The translations under genes were made by a program, and so were the position numbers. Below the pieces are notes generated by a model. It worked only from the letters and a program-made list of their open reading frames with translations. It had not been told where the DNA came from and made no database searches. From Oscillospiraceae bacterium (GTDB lineage: Bacteria > Bacillota > Clostridia > Oscillospirales > Oscillospiraceae), in the NCBI GenBank assembly GCA_017535865.1, contig JAFXTM010000063.1, forward strand, positions 1 through 60,481: 60,481 nucleotides of DNA, in the 5' to 3' direction. This document shows positions 40,615 to 50,764 of the stretch, in pieces (position 1 is the first letter of the stretch; the number at the start of each line of letters is the position of its first letter).

Positions 40615-42309
40615 TTAAGCCTGCTTCTTGCCCTGATTGGAGAGAGTCTTGACAGCGGTAACAGCAAGGATCACAGCCAGAACGACCAGCAGCGTGGACC
40701 AGATGCAGACATACCAGTCGCCCCAGGGAGCACCGCCGGCAGTAATGACGCCGATTTCCTTCTTGATGGTCATGCACAGAGAAGTGATGGTGGCAACGAG
40801 CATGAAGCACATCGGGAAGTAGAACATCTTGTTGTTCTTGCCGACCTTGCCGAGCCAGGTGCAGACAGCCAGCATGGCGATACCGGCGAGCAGCTGGTTG
40901 GCAGCACCGAACACGCCCCAAATCTGGGACAGGCCCAGGAAGCCCATGCCGCAGCCGATAACGACCATGATCAGAGTGGAGACGATCGGGGTGGAGAAGA
41001 ACTTCGCGGCGCCGGTCAGGTCGGCGTGGGTCTTTCCTTCCGGAGTCAGCAGCTCAGCGAACAGATAGCGGCAGAGACGGGTGGCGGAGTCGAGGGAGGT
41101 CAAAGCGAAGACGGAGACAGCGAGGGTGAACAGGTTGTAGATGACCGCATAGCTCTTCTGGCCCGCGAAGGAAGCGAACATAGTGGCAATGCCGCCGGCA
41201 AACGCAGCGGGAGGTGCCGTGAACTCAGAGCCGCCGCCGTAAGTGGAACGGGAGAAGATAACGCCGACAGCGATCAGGGAGATGACGCCGAGAGCGGACT
41301 CAACGATCATGGAGCCGTAGCCGATGACCTGAGCATCCTTCTCATTGTTGATCTGCTTGGAGGAAGTACCAGAGCTGATCAGAGAGTGGAAGCCGGAGCA
41401 GGCGCCGCAGGCGACCGTGATAAACAGGGTCGGGAAAATCGTGCTGGTCTTTTCGGGAACGACCGCAGGAATCTCCACAGTGGCCGCACCGGTAAAGGTA
41501 CCGCCGATAACGGCGATAAACGCAAGGGCCATCATGCCATAGAGCAGGAAGGAGCTCAGGTAGTCACGAGGCTGGAGCAGGATCCACACGGGCAGCAGGG
41601 AGGCAACCGTGACATACACAGCAATGAAGAGCACCCAGAAAGTACGGCTGAAGTGCAGGCCGACAAACTGGCCGAGGAACACGATCGCGACAATACCGAT
41701 GATGCCGACGATGGTCGCGGGACCGATCTTGGCGTTCTTGCGATACACAAAGAAGCCGAAGATCGCGGCAATGACGATGAAGAGGATGGAGGTCATCGCC
41801 GTGGAGCCGTTCGCCGTGTAGTTGGCAGCAGCGGTATCCACCGAGACAAAGGTGCCGGCCACAACCGCCGTGAAGGAGGCAATGACCAGGATCAGAACGG
41901 CCAGAGCGAAGATGATGAACAGCCGCTGGGCCTTGATGCCCATGGAGTCCTTGATGACCTCGCCGATGGAGCCGCCGTTGTGACGGATGGAGGCGAACAG
42001 AGCGCCAAAGTCATGCATGGCGCCGAAGAAGATGCCGCCGAGCACGCACCACAGGAAAACGGGAACCCAGCCAAAGACAGAGGCCATGATGGGTCCGTTG
42101 ATGGGGCCTGCACCGGCGATCGAAGAGAAGTGGTGGCCCATCAGCACGGCGGGGTTAGCAGGAACAAAGTCCTTGCCGTCGTAGCTGGTATGAGCCGGGG
42201 TCTCGCGATTGGGGTCAACGCCCCACTGCTTGGCCAGCCAGCTACCGTAGAACACGTAGCCAAGAGCCAAGAGTACGATCGCGATTACGAGAATAAGTAA
42301 TGCGCTCAC
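40615..42309 (-). CDS. cstA: Carbon starvation protein CstA (pyruvate/peptide transporter family)
   Basis: 564 residues with about sixteen membrane helices. Family landmarks are GPNRETPAHTSYDGKDFVPA-like near residue 35, VLMGHHFSSIAGAGPINGPI, HDFGALFASIRHNGGSIGEV and ACGACSGFHSLISSGTSSKQ. CstA and BtsT relatives import pyruvate or peptides by ion symport. The start is placed at a GTG at 42309 (MSALLILVIA); a GTG three codons earlier is itself part of the AAGGAG ribosome binding site. Second gene after the unknown 175-residue protein. Codon use is strongly biased, which suggests high expression. Confidence 0.95.
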   Translation of the reverse strand: MSALLILVIAIVLLALGYVFYGSWLAKQWGVDPNRETPAHTSYDGKDFVPANPAVLMGHHFSSIAGAGPINGPIMASVFGWVPVFLWCVLGGIFFGAMHDFGALFASIRHNGGSIGEVIKDSMGIKAQRLFIIFALAVLILVIASFTAVVAGTFVSVDTAAANYTANGSTAMTSILFIVIAAIFGFFVYRKNAKIGPATIVGIIGIVAIVFLGQFVGLHFSRTFWVLFIAVYVTVASLLPVWILLQPRDYLSSFLLYGMMALAFIAVIGGTFTGAATVEIPAVVPEKTSTIFPTLFITVACGACSGFHSLISSGTSSKQINNEKDAQVIGYGSMIVESALGVISLIAVGVIFSRSTYGGGSEFTAPPAAFAGGIATMFASFAGQKSYAVIYNLFTLAVSVFALTSLDSATRLCRYLFAELLTPEGKTHADLTGAAKFFSTPIVSTLIMVVIGCGMGFLGLSQIWGVFGAANQLLAGIAMLAVCTWLGKVGKNNKMFYFPMCFMLVATITSLCMTIKKEIGVITAGGAPWGDWYVCIWSTLLVVLAVILAVTAVKTLSNQGKKQA

Positions 42310-42352
42310 ACTTTTCACTCCTTAATGAAAAAGTTTTATATAAGCATCTGCT

Positions 42353-42880
42353 TTACGCTTTCTCCTGACGCAAAGCAAACAGCTTACCAAAGAATTTGGG
42401 CAGATCGTTCCCCGCCGGATTGGCAAAGGTCTTCTCGCGGCTCAAATCGACCGCCGCAGTGATCAGCTCCGTATATCCTTGCAGAGAGAAGGGTCCATAG
42501 CTTTTGGAAAAGCGCTTTTTCTGTACTGCCCTGGCCGTGGCGTCGTCCAGCGAATCCGCCACAAAAATGACCTTTGCGTTCGTGTACTGGTGCTCCTTGT
42601 GCGGTTTCACCCGGGGCAGCATATCCTGCAGTGCCCAGTCCGTGCACCGGCTCACCGTCTCCACGTCAAACGTCGGCGCGGAAAAGACGTAGGCGTACTC
42701 GTTTTTTTCATTTCCCCAGATGTTCGCGCTCTTCACGAAGAAAAACAACTCGTCGCGCGCGCCGTACACGGCACGAAAGCTGAGCGGCAGATCTCCCTCC
42801 GCTTCGGCGGGGCTGATGGAGTAGTAGGCGCTGTATGCATCCTTGAGCACTTCAAGAAAGGTATTCCGCTCAATGGCCAT
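42353..42880 (-). CDS. Unknown cytoplasmic protein upstream of cstA
   Basis: 175 residues, no signal peptide and no membrane segment. It is rich in aromatic residues (AYSAYYSISPAEAEGDLPLSF, ELFFFVKSANIWGN, YAYVFSAPTFDVETV). KVIFVADSLDDATARAVQKKRF suggests an alpha/beta fold, and the last part is helical. I do not recognise the family. GGAGGG precedes the ATG. It is the first gene of a two-gene operon with cstA, 43 bases apart, so a role in regulating or serving the transporter is likely but unproven. Confidence 0.8.
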   Translation of the reverse strand: MAIERNTFLEVLKDAYSAYYSISPAEAEGDLPLSFRAVYGARDELFFFVKSANIWGNEKNEYAYVFSAPTFDVETVSRCTDWALQDMLPRVKPHKEHQYTNAKVIFVADSLDDATARAVQKKRFSKSYGPFSLQGYTELITAAVDLSREKTFANPAGNDLPKFFGKLFALRQEKA

Positions 42881-42920
42881 TCCGCGCCCTCCAAAAATGA
42901 ATAAACTATGTACGTTCCAT

Positions 42921-42949
42921 ACTATACTGCGAATCCTTCAAAAATTCAA
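42921..42949 (-). promoter_or_regulatory. Promoter of the unknown gene-cstA operon
   Basis: On the minus strand: TTGAAT (42944-42949), 17-base spacer, TATAGT (42921-42926). The 140 bases from here to the methyltransferase start are AT-rich and hold no gene; they must contain the plus-strand promoter, which I could not place. Confidence 0.7.
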
Positions 42950-43090
42950 TACCTTTTTTCGTCAAAAAACCGATTTTCCTCGCTAAAGCACAAAATTATT
43001 TTTGAAAAATGGCAGTTTGACTCCCCCCATTTACAAAAACAACATTTTGTAGTAAGCTGTTTTATATATTACAACATGGAGGGAAGCCCT

Positions 43091-44203
43091 TTGGAAATGA
43101 CGTTTTGCGTTCCCTGTCTCTTCGGTCTGGAGGGGTTGATCGCGGACGAACTCAAGCGGCTCCGCTTCGACGGCGTGCGAGCGGATAACGGACGCATATT
43201 CTTTCAGGGTGAGGAACTCGCGCTCGCACGGGCTAACATCTGCCTGCGCATGGGGGAGCGCGTTCTGATCGAACTGGGCAGCTTTGAAGCCACAAGCTTT
43301 GATTCCCTCTTCGAGCAGACAAAGGCGCTGCCCTGGGAGCGCTTCGTTCCCAAGGACGCCGCCTTCCCCGTAACAGGACACAGCCTCAATTCCGCTCTCT
43401 TCTCCGTCTCAGACTGTCAGAAGATCATCAAGAAAGCCATCGTGGAGCGGCTGAAGAAGGTCTATCATCTCAGCTGGTTCCCCGAGACTGCAGAGACCGT
43501 TCAGATCCGTTTTTCCATTCTGAAGGACCATGTCTCCCTCTGCCTCGACACCAGCGGTGTCGGGCTCCACAAGCGCGGCTACCGGCCGGCGCACAATGCC
43601 GCGCCTCTGCGTGAAACGCTGGCGGCCGCACTGGTCACGCTCTCGCACTACCGTGGGCGGGAGGATTTCGTCGATCCCTTCTGCGGCAGCGGCACGATCC
43701 CCATCGAAGCCGCGCTTATCGCGCTCAACCGGGCCCCCGGCCTGAACCGATCTTTTGTCGCCATGGACTGGCGAACGCTGGACAAACGAATTTGGAAAGA
43801 TGCCGCGGAGGAGGCACGCAGCCGCGAGTTTCACGGCAGCTATTCCATTCTGGGCAGTGATATCGATCCGAAAGCCATCGCCATCGCGGCCGCAAACGCC
43901 GAGCGCGCGGGGGTAAAAGAGATCGTCCGTTTCGAGACCTCGGATGCCCTGCGCTTTGATCGCCAAACCGAGCGCGGCGTAATCGTCTCCAATCCCCCCC
44001 ATGGGGAGCGTATTCTCGAGAAAGAACAAGCTGAGGCGCTCTATCGCGGTTTTGGCGCGGCGCTGCGCGATAAACCCAACTGGCAGGTCTATCTGCTCTC
44101 TTCGCACACGGAGTTCGAGCGCTGCTTCGGCCGGCAGGCGGATAAGCGCCGCAAGCTGTATAACGGTATGATCAAATGCGATCTGTTTATGTATTATAAG
44201 TAG
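43091..44203 (+). CDS. THUMP-domain RNA methyltransferase (RlmL/YpsC-like)
   Basis: 370 residues. A THUMP-type RNA-binding region (about 1-160, FGLEGLIADELKRL, RANICLRMGERVLIELG) precedes a Rossmann methyltransferase with FVDPFCGSGTIPIEAALIA and the catalytic VSNPPHGERI; most relatives have NPPYGER. It should methylate guanine N2 in 23S rRNA or a similar RNA site. The start is uncertain: TTG at 43091 lies seven bases after GGAGGG and is preferred; an ATG at 43097 is two codons later. Confidence 0.88.
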   Translation: MEMTFCVPCLFGLEGLIADELKRLRFDGVRADNGRIFFQGEELALARANICLRMGERVLIELGSFEATSFDSLFEQTKALPWERFVPKDAAFPVTGHSLNSALFSVSDCQKIIKKAIVERLKKVYHLSWFPETAETVQIRFSILKDHVSLCLDTSGVGLHKRGYRPAHNAAPLRETLAAALVTLSHYRGREDFVDPFCGSGTIPIEAALIALNRAPGLNRSFVAMDWRTLDKRIWKDAAEEARSREFHGSYSILGSDIDPKAIAIAAANAERAGVKEIVRFETSDALRFDRQTERGVIVSNPPHGERILEKEQAEALYRGFGAALRDKPNWQVYLLSSHTEFERCFGRQADKRRKLYNGMIKCDLFMYYK

Positions 44204-44232
44204 ATTAAAGAAAGAAAAGAAGGCGGAAAAGA

Positions 44233-45150
44233 ATGAAGCACCTGTTCATCGTCAATCCTACGGCCGGCGGGAAAGACAAAACGGAAGAGGTCCGGGCCCG
44301 TGTCGAAGCTGCGTTTCATGGCCGAAGCGACTACTATGAGATCTATGTGACGCGCGCGCCGCTGGATGCAGTCGACAAGATCCGCCGCGACGCGGCCTGC
44401 TGCGAGGAATTGTGGGTCTACGCCTGCGGCGGGGACGGGACCTTCAATGAATGCGTGAACGGCGCCGCGCTGCTCGAGAATATTGCGGTCTGTCCCTTCC
44501 CTACCGGCACCGGCAACGATTTCTGCCGGATGTTCGGAGATGAGAAGGAGCTCTTTCGAGATCTGGATGCTTTGCTGAACGGCAGTGTCCATACGATCGA
44601 CCTGATCGACTGCAACGGTCGCTACGGAGCCAACATCTGCTCTGTCGGCATCGACGCGCGCATCGGAACGAGCGTACATAAATACAGCAAACTCCCGCTG
44701 ATCGGAGGCGCTACGGGCTATGTCGTCTCCGCCGCCGTCAATGTCTTTCACGGCATTTCCCGCCCCATGCGCATCCGCTGCGGCGAGCTCACGATTGAGG
44801 GGGAGACGAGCCTCGCCTGTGTCTGCAACGGGCAATATTACGGCGGCGGCTTCCACCCTTCGCTGACTGCCAGGCCCGACGACGGCGTGCTGGATATGTT
44901 TATCGCAAAAAAGGTCAGTCTTTTCCAGTTTGCGAGGCTGATCGGAAAATACGCCGCCGGTAAGGCGGCCGAGCTCACAAAGTATGTCACGCACGTGCAG
45001 GGCGCCGAGATGGATATCCGCTTCGACCGTGAGGACGTTGTGAATGTCGACGGCGAGGCGCTCTATACCGAGCATGTCATCATGAAGCTCGTTCCGGACG
45101 CGCTGAGACTGATCGTCCCGCGCGGGATGCGTTTCTTTGAACAGCCGTAA
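44233..45150 (+). CDS. Diacylglycerol kinase-family lipid kinase (YegS/BmrU type)
   Basis: 305 residues. MKHLFIVNPTAGGKDKTEEV opens the domain, VYACGGDGTFNECVNG is the nucleotide-binding glycine loop, and PFPTGTGNDFCRMFG is the third landmark. These enzymes phosphorylate diacylglycerol or related lipids at the membrane surface. It follows the methyltransferase gene by 29 bases with GGCGGA-type spacing, and is probably co-transcribed. The CIRCE-groESL unit follows. Confidence 0.9.
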   Translation: MKHLFIVNPTAGGKDKTEEVRARVEAAFHGRSDYYEIYVTRAPLDAVDKIRRDAACCEELWVYACGGDGTFNECVNGAALLENIAVCPFPTGTGNDFCRMFGDEKELFRDLDALLNGSVHTIDLIDCNGRYGANICSVGIDARIGTSVHKYSKLPLIGGATGYVVSAAVNVFHGISRPMRIRCGELTIEGETSLACVCNGQYYGGGFHPSLTARPDDGVLDMFIAKKVSLFQFARLIGKYAAGKAAELTKYVTHVQGAEMDIRFDREDVVNVDGEALYTEHVIMKLVPDALRLIVPRGMRFFEQP

Positions 45151-45182
45151 CAAAAAGTTCAAAAGTTTTTTCCCTCAGGGAC

Positions 45183-45210
45183 TTGCAAAAATAGAAAAGT
45201 GTGGTATCAT
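45183..45210 (+). promoter_or_regulatory. groESL promoter
   Basis: TTGCAA (45183-45188), 16-base spacer, TATCAT (45205-45210), directly upstream of CIRCE. Confidence 0.7.
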
Positions 45211-45218
45211 TAGCATCG

Positions 45219-45245
45219 TTAGCACTCAGGCCTTATGAGTGCTAA
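45219..45245. promoter_or_regulatory. CIRCE element (HrcA operator)
   Basis: The perfect consensus inverted repeat TTAGCACTC, nine-base spacer, GAGTGCTAA. It shows heat-shock control of groESL by HrcA, which is not encoded in the window. Confidence 0.97.
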
Positions 45246-45288
45246 CGATGCTGAATTTTGTATTATTTAAAATGGAGGTATATGCACG

Positions 45289-45573
45289 ATGAAACTGAAG
45301 CCTTTAGCCGACCGTGTCGTTCTCAAGCAGAACGCAGCCGAAGAGCGCACCTCTTCCGGTATTTTCCTGACGGCCTCCGCCCAGGAAAAGCCCGAGGTCT
45401 ATGAGGTCGTCGAAGTCGGCCCCGGCGGCGTGGTCGACGGCAACGAGGTCATTATGATCGTGAAGCCCGGCCAGAACGTGCTGGTCGGCAAGTACAGCGG
45501 CAGCAAGGTCAAGCTCGACGAGCAGGAGTATACCATCGTTCGTCAGTCCGACATTTTGGCCGTTATTGAGTAA
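45289..45573 (+). CDS. groES: Co-chaperonin GroES
   Basis: 94 residues, the lid of the GroEL folding chamber. It opens MKLKPLADRVVLKQNAAEER; EVVEVGPGG and the final VRQSDILAVIE are standard. The mobile loop (SSGIFLTASAQEKP) is of typical length. Preceded by GGAGGT, under CIRCE, 22 bases before groEL. Confidence 0.98.
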   Translation: MKLKPLADRVVLKQNAAEERTSSGIFLTASAQEKPEVYEVVEVGPGGVVDGNEVIMIVKPGQNVLVGKYSGSKVKLDEQEYTIVRQSDILAVIE

Positions 45574-45577
45574 TTGA

Positions 45578-47221
<1,644 letters not shown>

Positions 47222-47235
47222 TTTCCCGCAATCGC

Positions 47236-47272
47236 AAAAGCTCCCGGTTGTATAAAACAACCGGGAGCTTTT
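47236..47272 (+). terminator. groESL terminator
   Basis: A 16-bp perfect stem, AAAAGCTCCCGGTTGT with ACAACCGGGAGCTTTT, and a five-base loop. It lies between convergent genes and can act on both strands. Confidence 0.92.
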
Positions 47273-47292
47273 CTTGTCATATCAGCGGGATC

Positions 47293-47943
47293 TTATTCTT
47301 CCGTTCCCTCAACAGGCACGCTGTCTTCTTCCGTTCCCTCATCGGGATCTTCCGCTTCGTCAAGGGGCGCGCTGCCTTCTTCCGCTTCGTCTGCCTGCCC
47401 GTTCATGAGGTTTGCCATACCGTGGCGAAACGCCAGTTCTTCCTCCGAAAGCTCACGCTCGTCCTCCACGAACTCCGGCTCAGCCTTTTTATCACGCCGC
47501 TTTTTCTCAACGACGCGCTTTGGCTTTCTCTCCTTGTGGAGGCTGTAAAAGAAGCGCAGGTATTCCTGTGTTTCGGTGCGGCCGACGCGGATGCGGCTGC
47601 CGACCTGACGCGCCTCTTTCCCGCCGTCAACGCAGCGGACGCGCGCCCGCTCATACGCCTCGAGGTCCTCCCCTGTCAGTCCGTCCGGATCCTTCACGTA
47701 GAAGATCTCCTCTTCATACAGCAGCCATTTCTCCGGGTTCTCCTTGTAGCTCTGCTTGATCGCGTCGAGCGGGGCTTTTTTCGCGCCGTCCGCGCCTGCT
47801 TTGTATAGTCGGCGGGAAGGAACGCGCGCGATGGCGATGCTGAGCATGCAGATAAAGAGGAAAAGCACACACCAGGCGATAAACAGGATCCGCACAAGCG
47901 GTATAGCCATTCCGGTTTTAAAGGCGATAATGATGGAATCCAT
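47293..47943 (-). CDS. Single-pass membrane protein with acidic tail, unknown function
   Basis: 216 residues. One transmembrane helix at about 14-38 (PLVRILFIAWCVLFLFICML), then a charged cytoplasmic part (LDAIKQSYKENPEKWLLYEEE, RVGRTETQEYLRFFYSLHKE), a basic stretch and an acidic tail with repeated Glu-Gly-Thr-Glu-Glu and Asp-Glu-Ala-Glu steps encoded by partly repeated DNA. I do not recognise a family. I start at the ATG at 47943 because CAGGAG lies seven bases before it. Confidence 0.72.
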   Translation of the reverse strand: MDSIIIAFKTGMAIPLVRILFIAWCVLFLFICMLSIAIARVPSRRLYKAGADGAKKAPLDAIKQSYKENPEKWLLYEEEIFYVKDPDGLTGEDLEAYERARVRCVDGGKEARQVGSRIRVGRTETQEYLRFFYSLHKERKPKRVVEKKRRDKKAEPEFVEDERELSEEELAFRHGMANLMNGQADEAEEGSAPLDEAEDPDEGTEEDSVPVEGTEE

Positions 47944-48113
47944 ACGCAAGCTCCTGAAGATGATCAGCAGACCGGCTCTTTGGGGGATGTATCCGACCCG
48001 CTTTTTTTCAATTGTATCATCGTTCTCACAGAATATCCAGTCTTTTTTTGAAAAACGTTTGCCCCGGCTTTTGCCTTAACCACTTTCCTGTCATTGCGAA
48101 CCAGTTACCATTT

Positions 48114-48153
48114 TTTATCCGGGCAGCGCACGATCCTGCGCTGCCCGGATAAA
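48114..48153. repeat. 17-bp perfect inverted repeat
   Basis: Arms 48114-48130 and 48137-48153 (TTTATCCGGGCAGCGCA and its complement), loop of six bases. It lies 34 bases beyond the LCP gene stop but has no T-run after it on the minus strand. It may be an atypical terminator, an mRNA 3'-end stabiliser or a protein site. Confidence 0.75.
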
Positions 48154-48187
48154 GGCATATATTTGAGATATTGGTCGCGTCGCGTTC

Positions 48188-49291
48188 TTACGTTCCCTCC
48201 CCAAACAGATACTGATGCAGGTATGCGCTGTTCGCATTCAAATCCGGCACCAGCACGTCCATTCCGTACACGATCTCGGCCGAATAGGTCCCCTCGACCG
48301 GAAGCCGGTAATTGCCGCCGAGCCTCATCCGGTTCGTGATCACGGTATAGACCAGATTATAAATCTCCGTGTTGCTCAGATCCGTCGACACGCACGGAAG
48401 TGCGGCCTGAGCCAGATCGATGAATTCTTTCAGGCTGAGCTTTCTTGTTTTCTCAAAAGCTTTAGTCAAAACGGTGCGCTGCCGCTCGGTGCGTTCCCAG
48501 TCCGATTTTCCGACATGCCGCATACGGGCATAGGTCAAGAGCTGTTCAGCAGTCAATGAATTCACACCGGCACGCAATCCCCAGCCCGTATTGCGGTTCA
48601 TATGACTGGCTTCATAGTCCTTTAGTTCGATCTCCAACGGTGCGATGAGATCCATCACCTGAATGAAACCGTTAAAGTCCACCTCCACATTTCCGTCGAT
48701 CGTGATGCCGAAATCCTCTTCGATCAACGTGTCGAGCATGGACATCCCGCCCCAGGCATATGCGTGGTTCATACGCGAAGCCGCATAGTCCCCCGGGAAC
48801 GGGACATACATATCGCGCATGAAAGATACCAGCGTGATCTTGCCGGTGTCCTCGTTTATGCTGCAAAGGATCATACTGTCCGAGCGTGCACGTGTCTCAC
48901 CCGGCCGCCTGTCCTGCCCGATCAGCAGGATGTTTTTGACTTTGGGCTTCCTGACGATCGGAACGGGCGCTGTCCATTCCACTGACTCCGGGGTAATCGT
49001 ATCCTCGGTGGCCGTCTGCCCCCCTTCTTCTGAAGAATCCGACTCTGTCCCCTCCGGTTCCATCGTCGCTTCCGAAGGTGCGATCCAAACCTCCTGTGCT
49101 TTATCAACACGTCCGATCTGGTTGAGCATACGGTTGGAGAAATAAAAAAAGGTTCCGCCGATAATCAGTATAAGGCTGAAAAAGGTCAGCAGCACGGCTC
49201 CCAAAACAGAGCCGTGTTTTTTCCTCCGCTTCCTGCGGCGCTTCTTTACTCTATGAATTTGTTCCGGTTCACGATAGTGCTTCTCTGCCAT
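48188..49291 (-). CDS. LytR-CpsA-Psr family glycopolymer ligase
   Basis: 367 residues. LCP enzymes move lipid-linked polysaccharide onto peptidoglycan outside the membrane. A very basic cytoplasmic tail, a helix at about 29-50, an acidic Ser/Glu/Thr linker, then the LCP domain from about residue 118: KNILLIGQDRRPGETRARSDSM (metal and phosphate site), VSFMRDMYVPFPG, LNHAYAWGG-like MNHAYAWGGMSML and LLTYARMRHVGKSDWERTERQ. It lies at the 3' end of the polysaccharide gene cluster, which fits attachment of that polymer to the wall. CGGAGG precedes the ATG. Confidence 0.94.
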   Translation of the reverse strand: MAEKHYREPEQIHRVKKRRRKRRKKHGSVLGAVLLTFFSLILIIGGTFFYFSNRMLNQIGRVDKAQEVWIAPSEATMEPEGTESDSSEEGGQTATEDTITPESVEWTAPVPIVRKPKVKNILLIGQDRRPGETRARSDSMILCSINEDTGKITLVSFMRDMYVPFPGDYAASRMNHAYAWGGMSMLDTLIEEDFGITIDGNVEVDFNGFIQVMDLIAPLEIELKDYEASHMNRNTGWGLRAGVNSLTAEQLLTYARMRHVGKSDWERTERQRTVLTKAFEKTRKLSLKEFIDLAQAALPCVSTDLSNTEIYNLVYTVITNRMRLGGNYRLPVEGTYSAEIVYGMDVLVPDLNANSAYLHQYLFGEGT

Positions 49292-49436
49292 GAATATCCT
49301 CCGTTACATTCATCGTCTTTTCTAAACGAGAAAAATGCAGTTAATGAGTTTCAAAAACTCCGTCTTTGCTTTCTTCCGGACTGGCAAGGCTTTCCCCGGT
49401 CGGACCGTGCGATGTTATCAGTGCTGGTCAGAAGGT

Positions 49437-49997
49437 TCAGTATCCATCCTTTTCAGCTTCATTATTGTTTTCCGTTCCGGCCTCAAATAATAAGGTTTCA
49501 ATCGGCAGCGAGAGCGCGCCGAAAAAGCTGCCAAGCGTATTGCAGATCACATCGTCCACCTCTGCGTTGCCCAGCGAAAAGGCAAATTGACACATCTCCA
49601 GTCCGACGCTGAACAAGAGTCCGCATAGACACGTTAATAAGACCCGCATACGGATAGAATGCTTTTCAGGGAGGACATGGACTGCGGCTGCACCAAAGGG
49701 TTCAAACAGCAGAATGTTTAACAGAAGACTTCTCACAATTTCCCTGTTGTGTAAAACCGCCGTCCAGAGGAGTTTAAAAGGGGGATTCACAAGAGCCGAG
49801 CGGATTTCCGGTGTACGGTTGAACAGCGTCTGGTTCAGTATCCCATAGATACCGACTATCAGCAGCAGCCACCAGAGAAAGCGCTTTGCGTTTTCCCGGG
49901 AAATCATCCGTTCAACAACAAGCATCAGCACCAGAGGCAGCAGAACGATTTCCGCTATCATTTGAAGGATCGGCTGACCGTATAGAATCCTGCTCAT
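49437..49997 (-). CDS. VanZ-like membrane protein
   Basis: 186 residues with four to five helices and the VanZ pattern: NILLFEPFGAAAVH and LEMCQFAFSLGNAEVDDVICNTLGSFFG. VanZ proteins lower teicoplanin sensitivity by an unknown path; distant relatives occur often in polysaccharide clusters. The start is two bases after the formyltransferase stop, so they are in the same operon. Confidence 0.88.
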   Translation of the reverse strand: MSRILYGQPILQMIAEIVLLPLVLMLVVERMISRENAKRFLWWLLLIVGIYGILNQTLFNRTPEIRSALVNPPFKLLWTAVLHNREIVRSLLLNILLFEPFGAAAVHVLPEKHSIRMRVLLTCLCGLLFSVGLEMCQFAFSLGNAEVDDVICNTLGSFFGALSLPIETLLFEAGTENNNEAEKDGY

Positions 49998-49999
49998 CT

Positions 50000-50764
50000 T
50001 TATCTGCTTTTCCTGATATTCTTCAAATACTGAAACAGAGTAGGATGCGACCAGATCATCGAGGGCAAATCTACCGATATGGTTTCGATCTTGCCGGTCT
50101 CCTCCAGTTCTTTCAGGACTTCCAGCTCAAGCTTTATGCCTTCGCCGGTTTGAAGCAACGGATAGGTTACGTAATTATCCTCCGAAGTGGTTTCGATCCT
50201 CTTCTGTCGGATCACGCCTCCGGTGTCGATTCCTTTGTTCACAAAGTGAATCGTCACTCCGCAATTCGATTTGTCATCATTGACAACGGCCCAGTACCCG
50301 CCATGGCTTCCTCGATATTTGGGCGTGATACCGGCATGCATGTTGATAATTGGAACATGGATCCGATCCAGAATGGATCCCGCGATAATGCGAGTACCAT
50401 TCACGACGATCACATCCGGTTCAAAATCGTTATAATACGCTATCGTCTCATCGTTGTTTATGCTTGAGACCGTGTGGATCCTTACTCTGTCAGAGAACTT
50501 ATCCGACTGGTCCAAATGATAGAATTGAACGATCTCCCGGATTCGTTTTCTGCTGACTCTTCTTAAATGCCGCGGGATCAATGATACAAACGCGACCTGA
50601 CCGATAACCGTCCGCAGTCCCAGCTTTTTGATTCTCTTCTTCAAGAATTGAGTCCTCGGTACTCCGTCTTCAAATAGTACCATAATATCATCATACTGTT
50701 CGGACAATGCATGAATAACTGCATACGAATTTTTGCCTCTCCCGGCGAACACCATTACTCTCAT
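50000..50764 (-). CDS. Formyltransferase-domain protein in the polysaccharide cluster
   Basis: 254 residues. The core is the folate-dependent formyltransferase fold: PDVIVVNGTRIIAGSILDRI, IINMHAGITPKYRGSHGGYW (the HxGxxPxYRG-type active site), CGVTIHFVNKGIDTGGVI. In glycan clusters such enzymes N-formylate amino sugars, which is my inference here; a tRNA role is excluded by the missing C-terminal domain. It overlaps the deacetylase gene by four bases. Base composition is AT-richer than that of the window. Confidence 0.85.
   Translation of the reverse strand: MRVMVFAGRGKNSYAVIHALSEQYDDIMVLFEDGVPRTQFLKKRIKKLGLRTVIGQVAFVSLIPRHLRRVSRKRIREIVQFYHLDQSDKFSDRVRIHTVSSINNDETIAYYNDFEPDVIVVNGTRIIAGSILDRIHVPIINMHAGITPKYRGSHGGYWAVVNDDKSNCGVTIHFVNKGIDTGGVIRQKRIETTSEDNYVTYPLLQTGEGIKLELEVLKELEETGKIETISVDLPSMIWSHPTLFQYLKNIRKSR

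Noticed and set aside
40505-42310. Long plus-strand frames opposite cstA and the CoA-transferase
   Set aside because: Strong minus-strand genes explain the open frames; the plus-strand proteins are low-complexity and charged.
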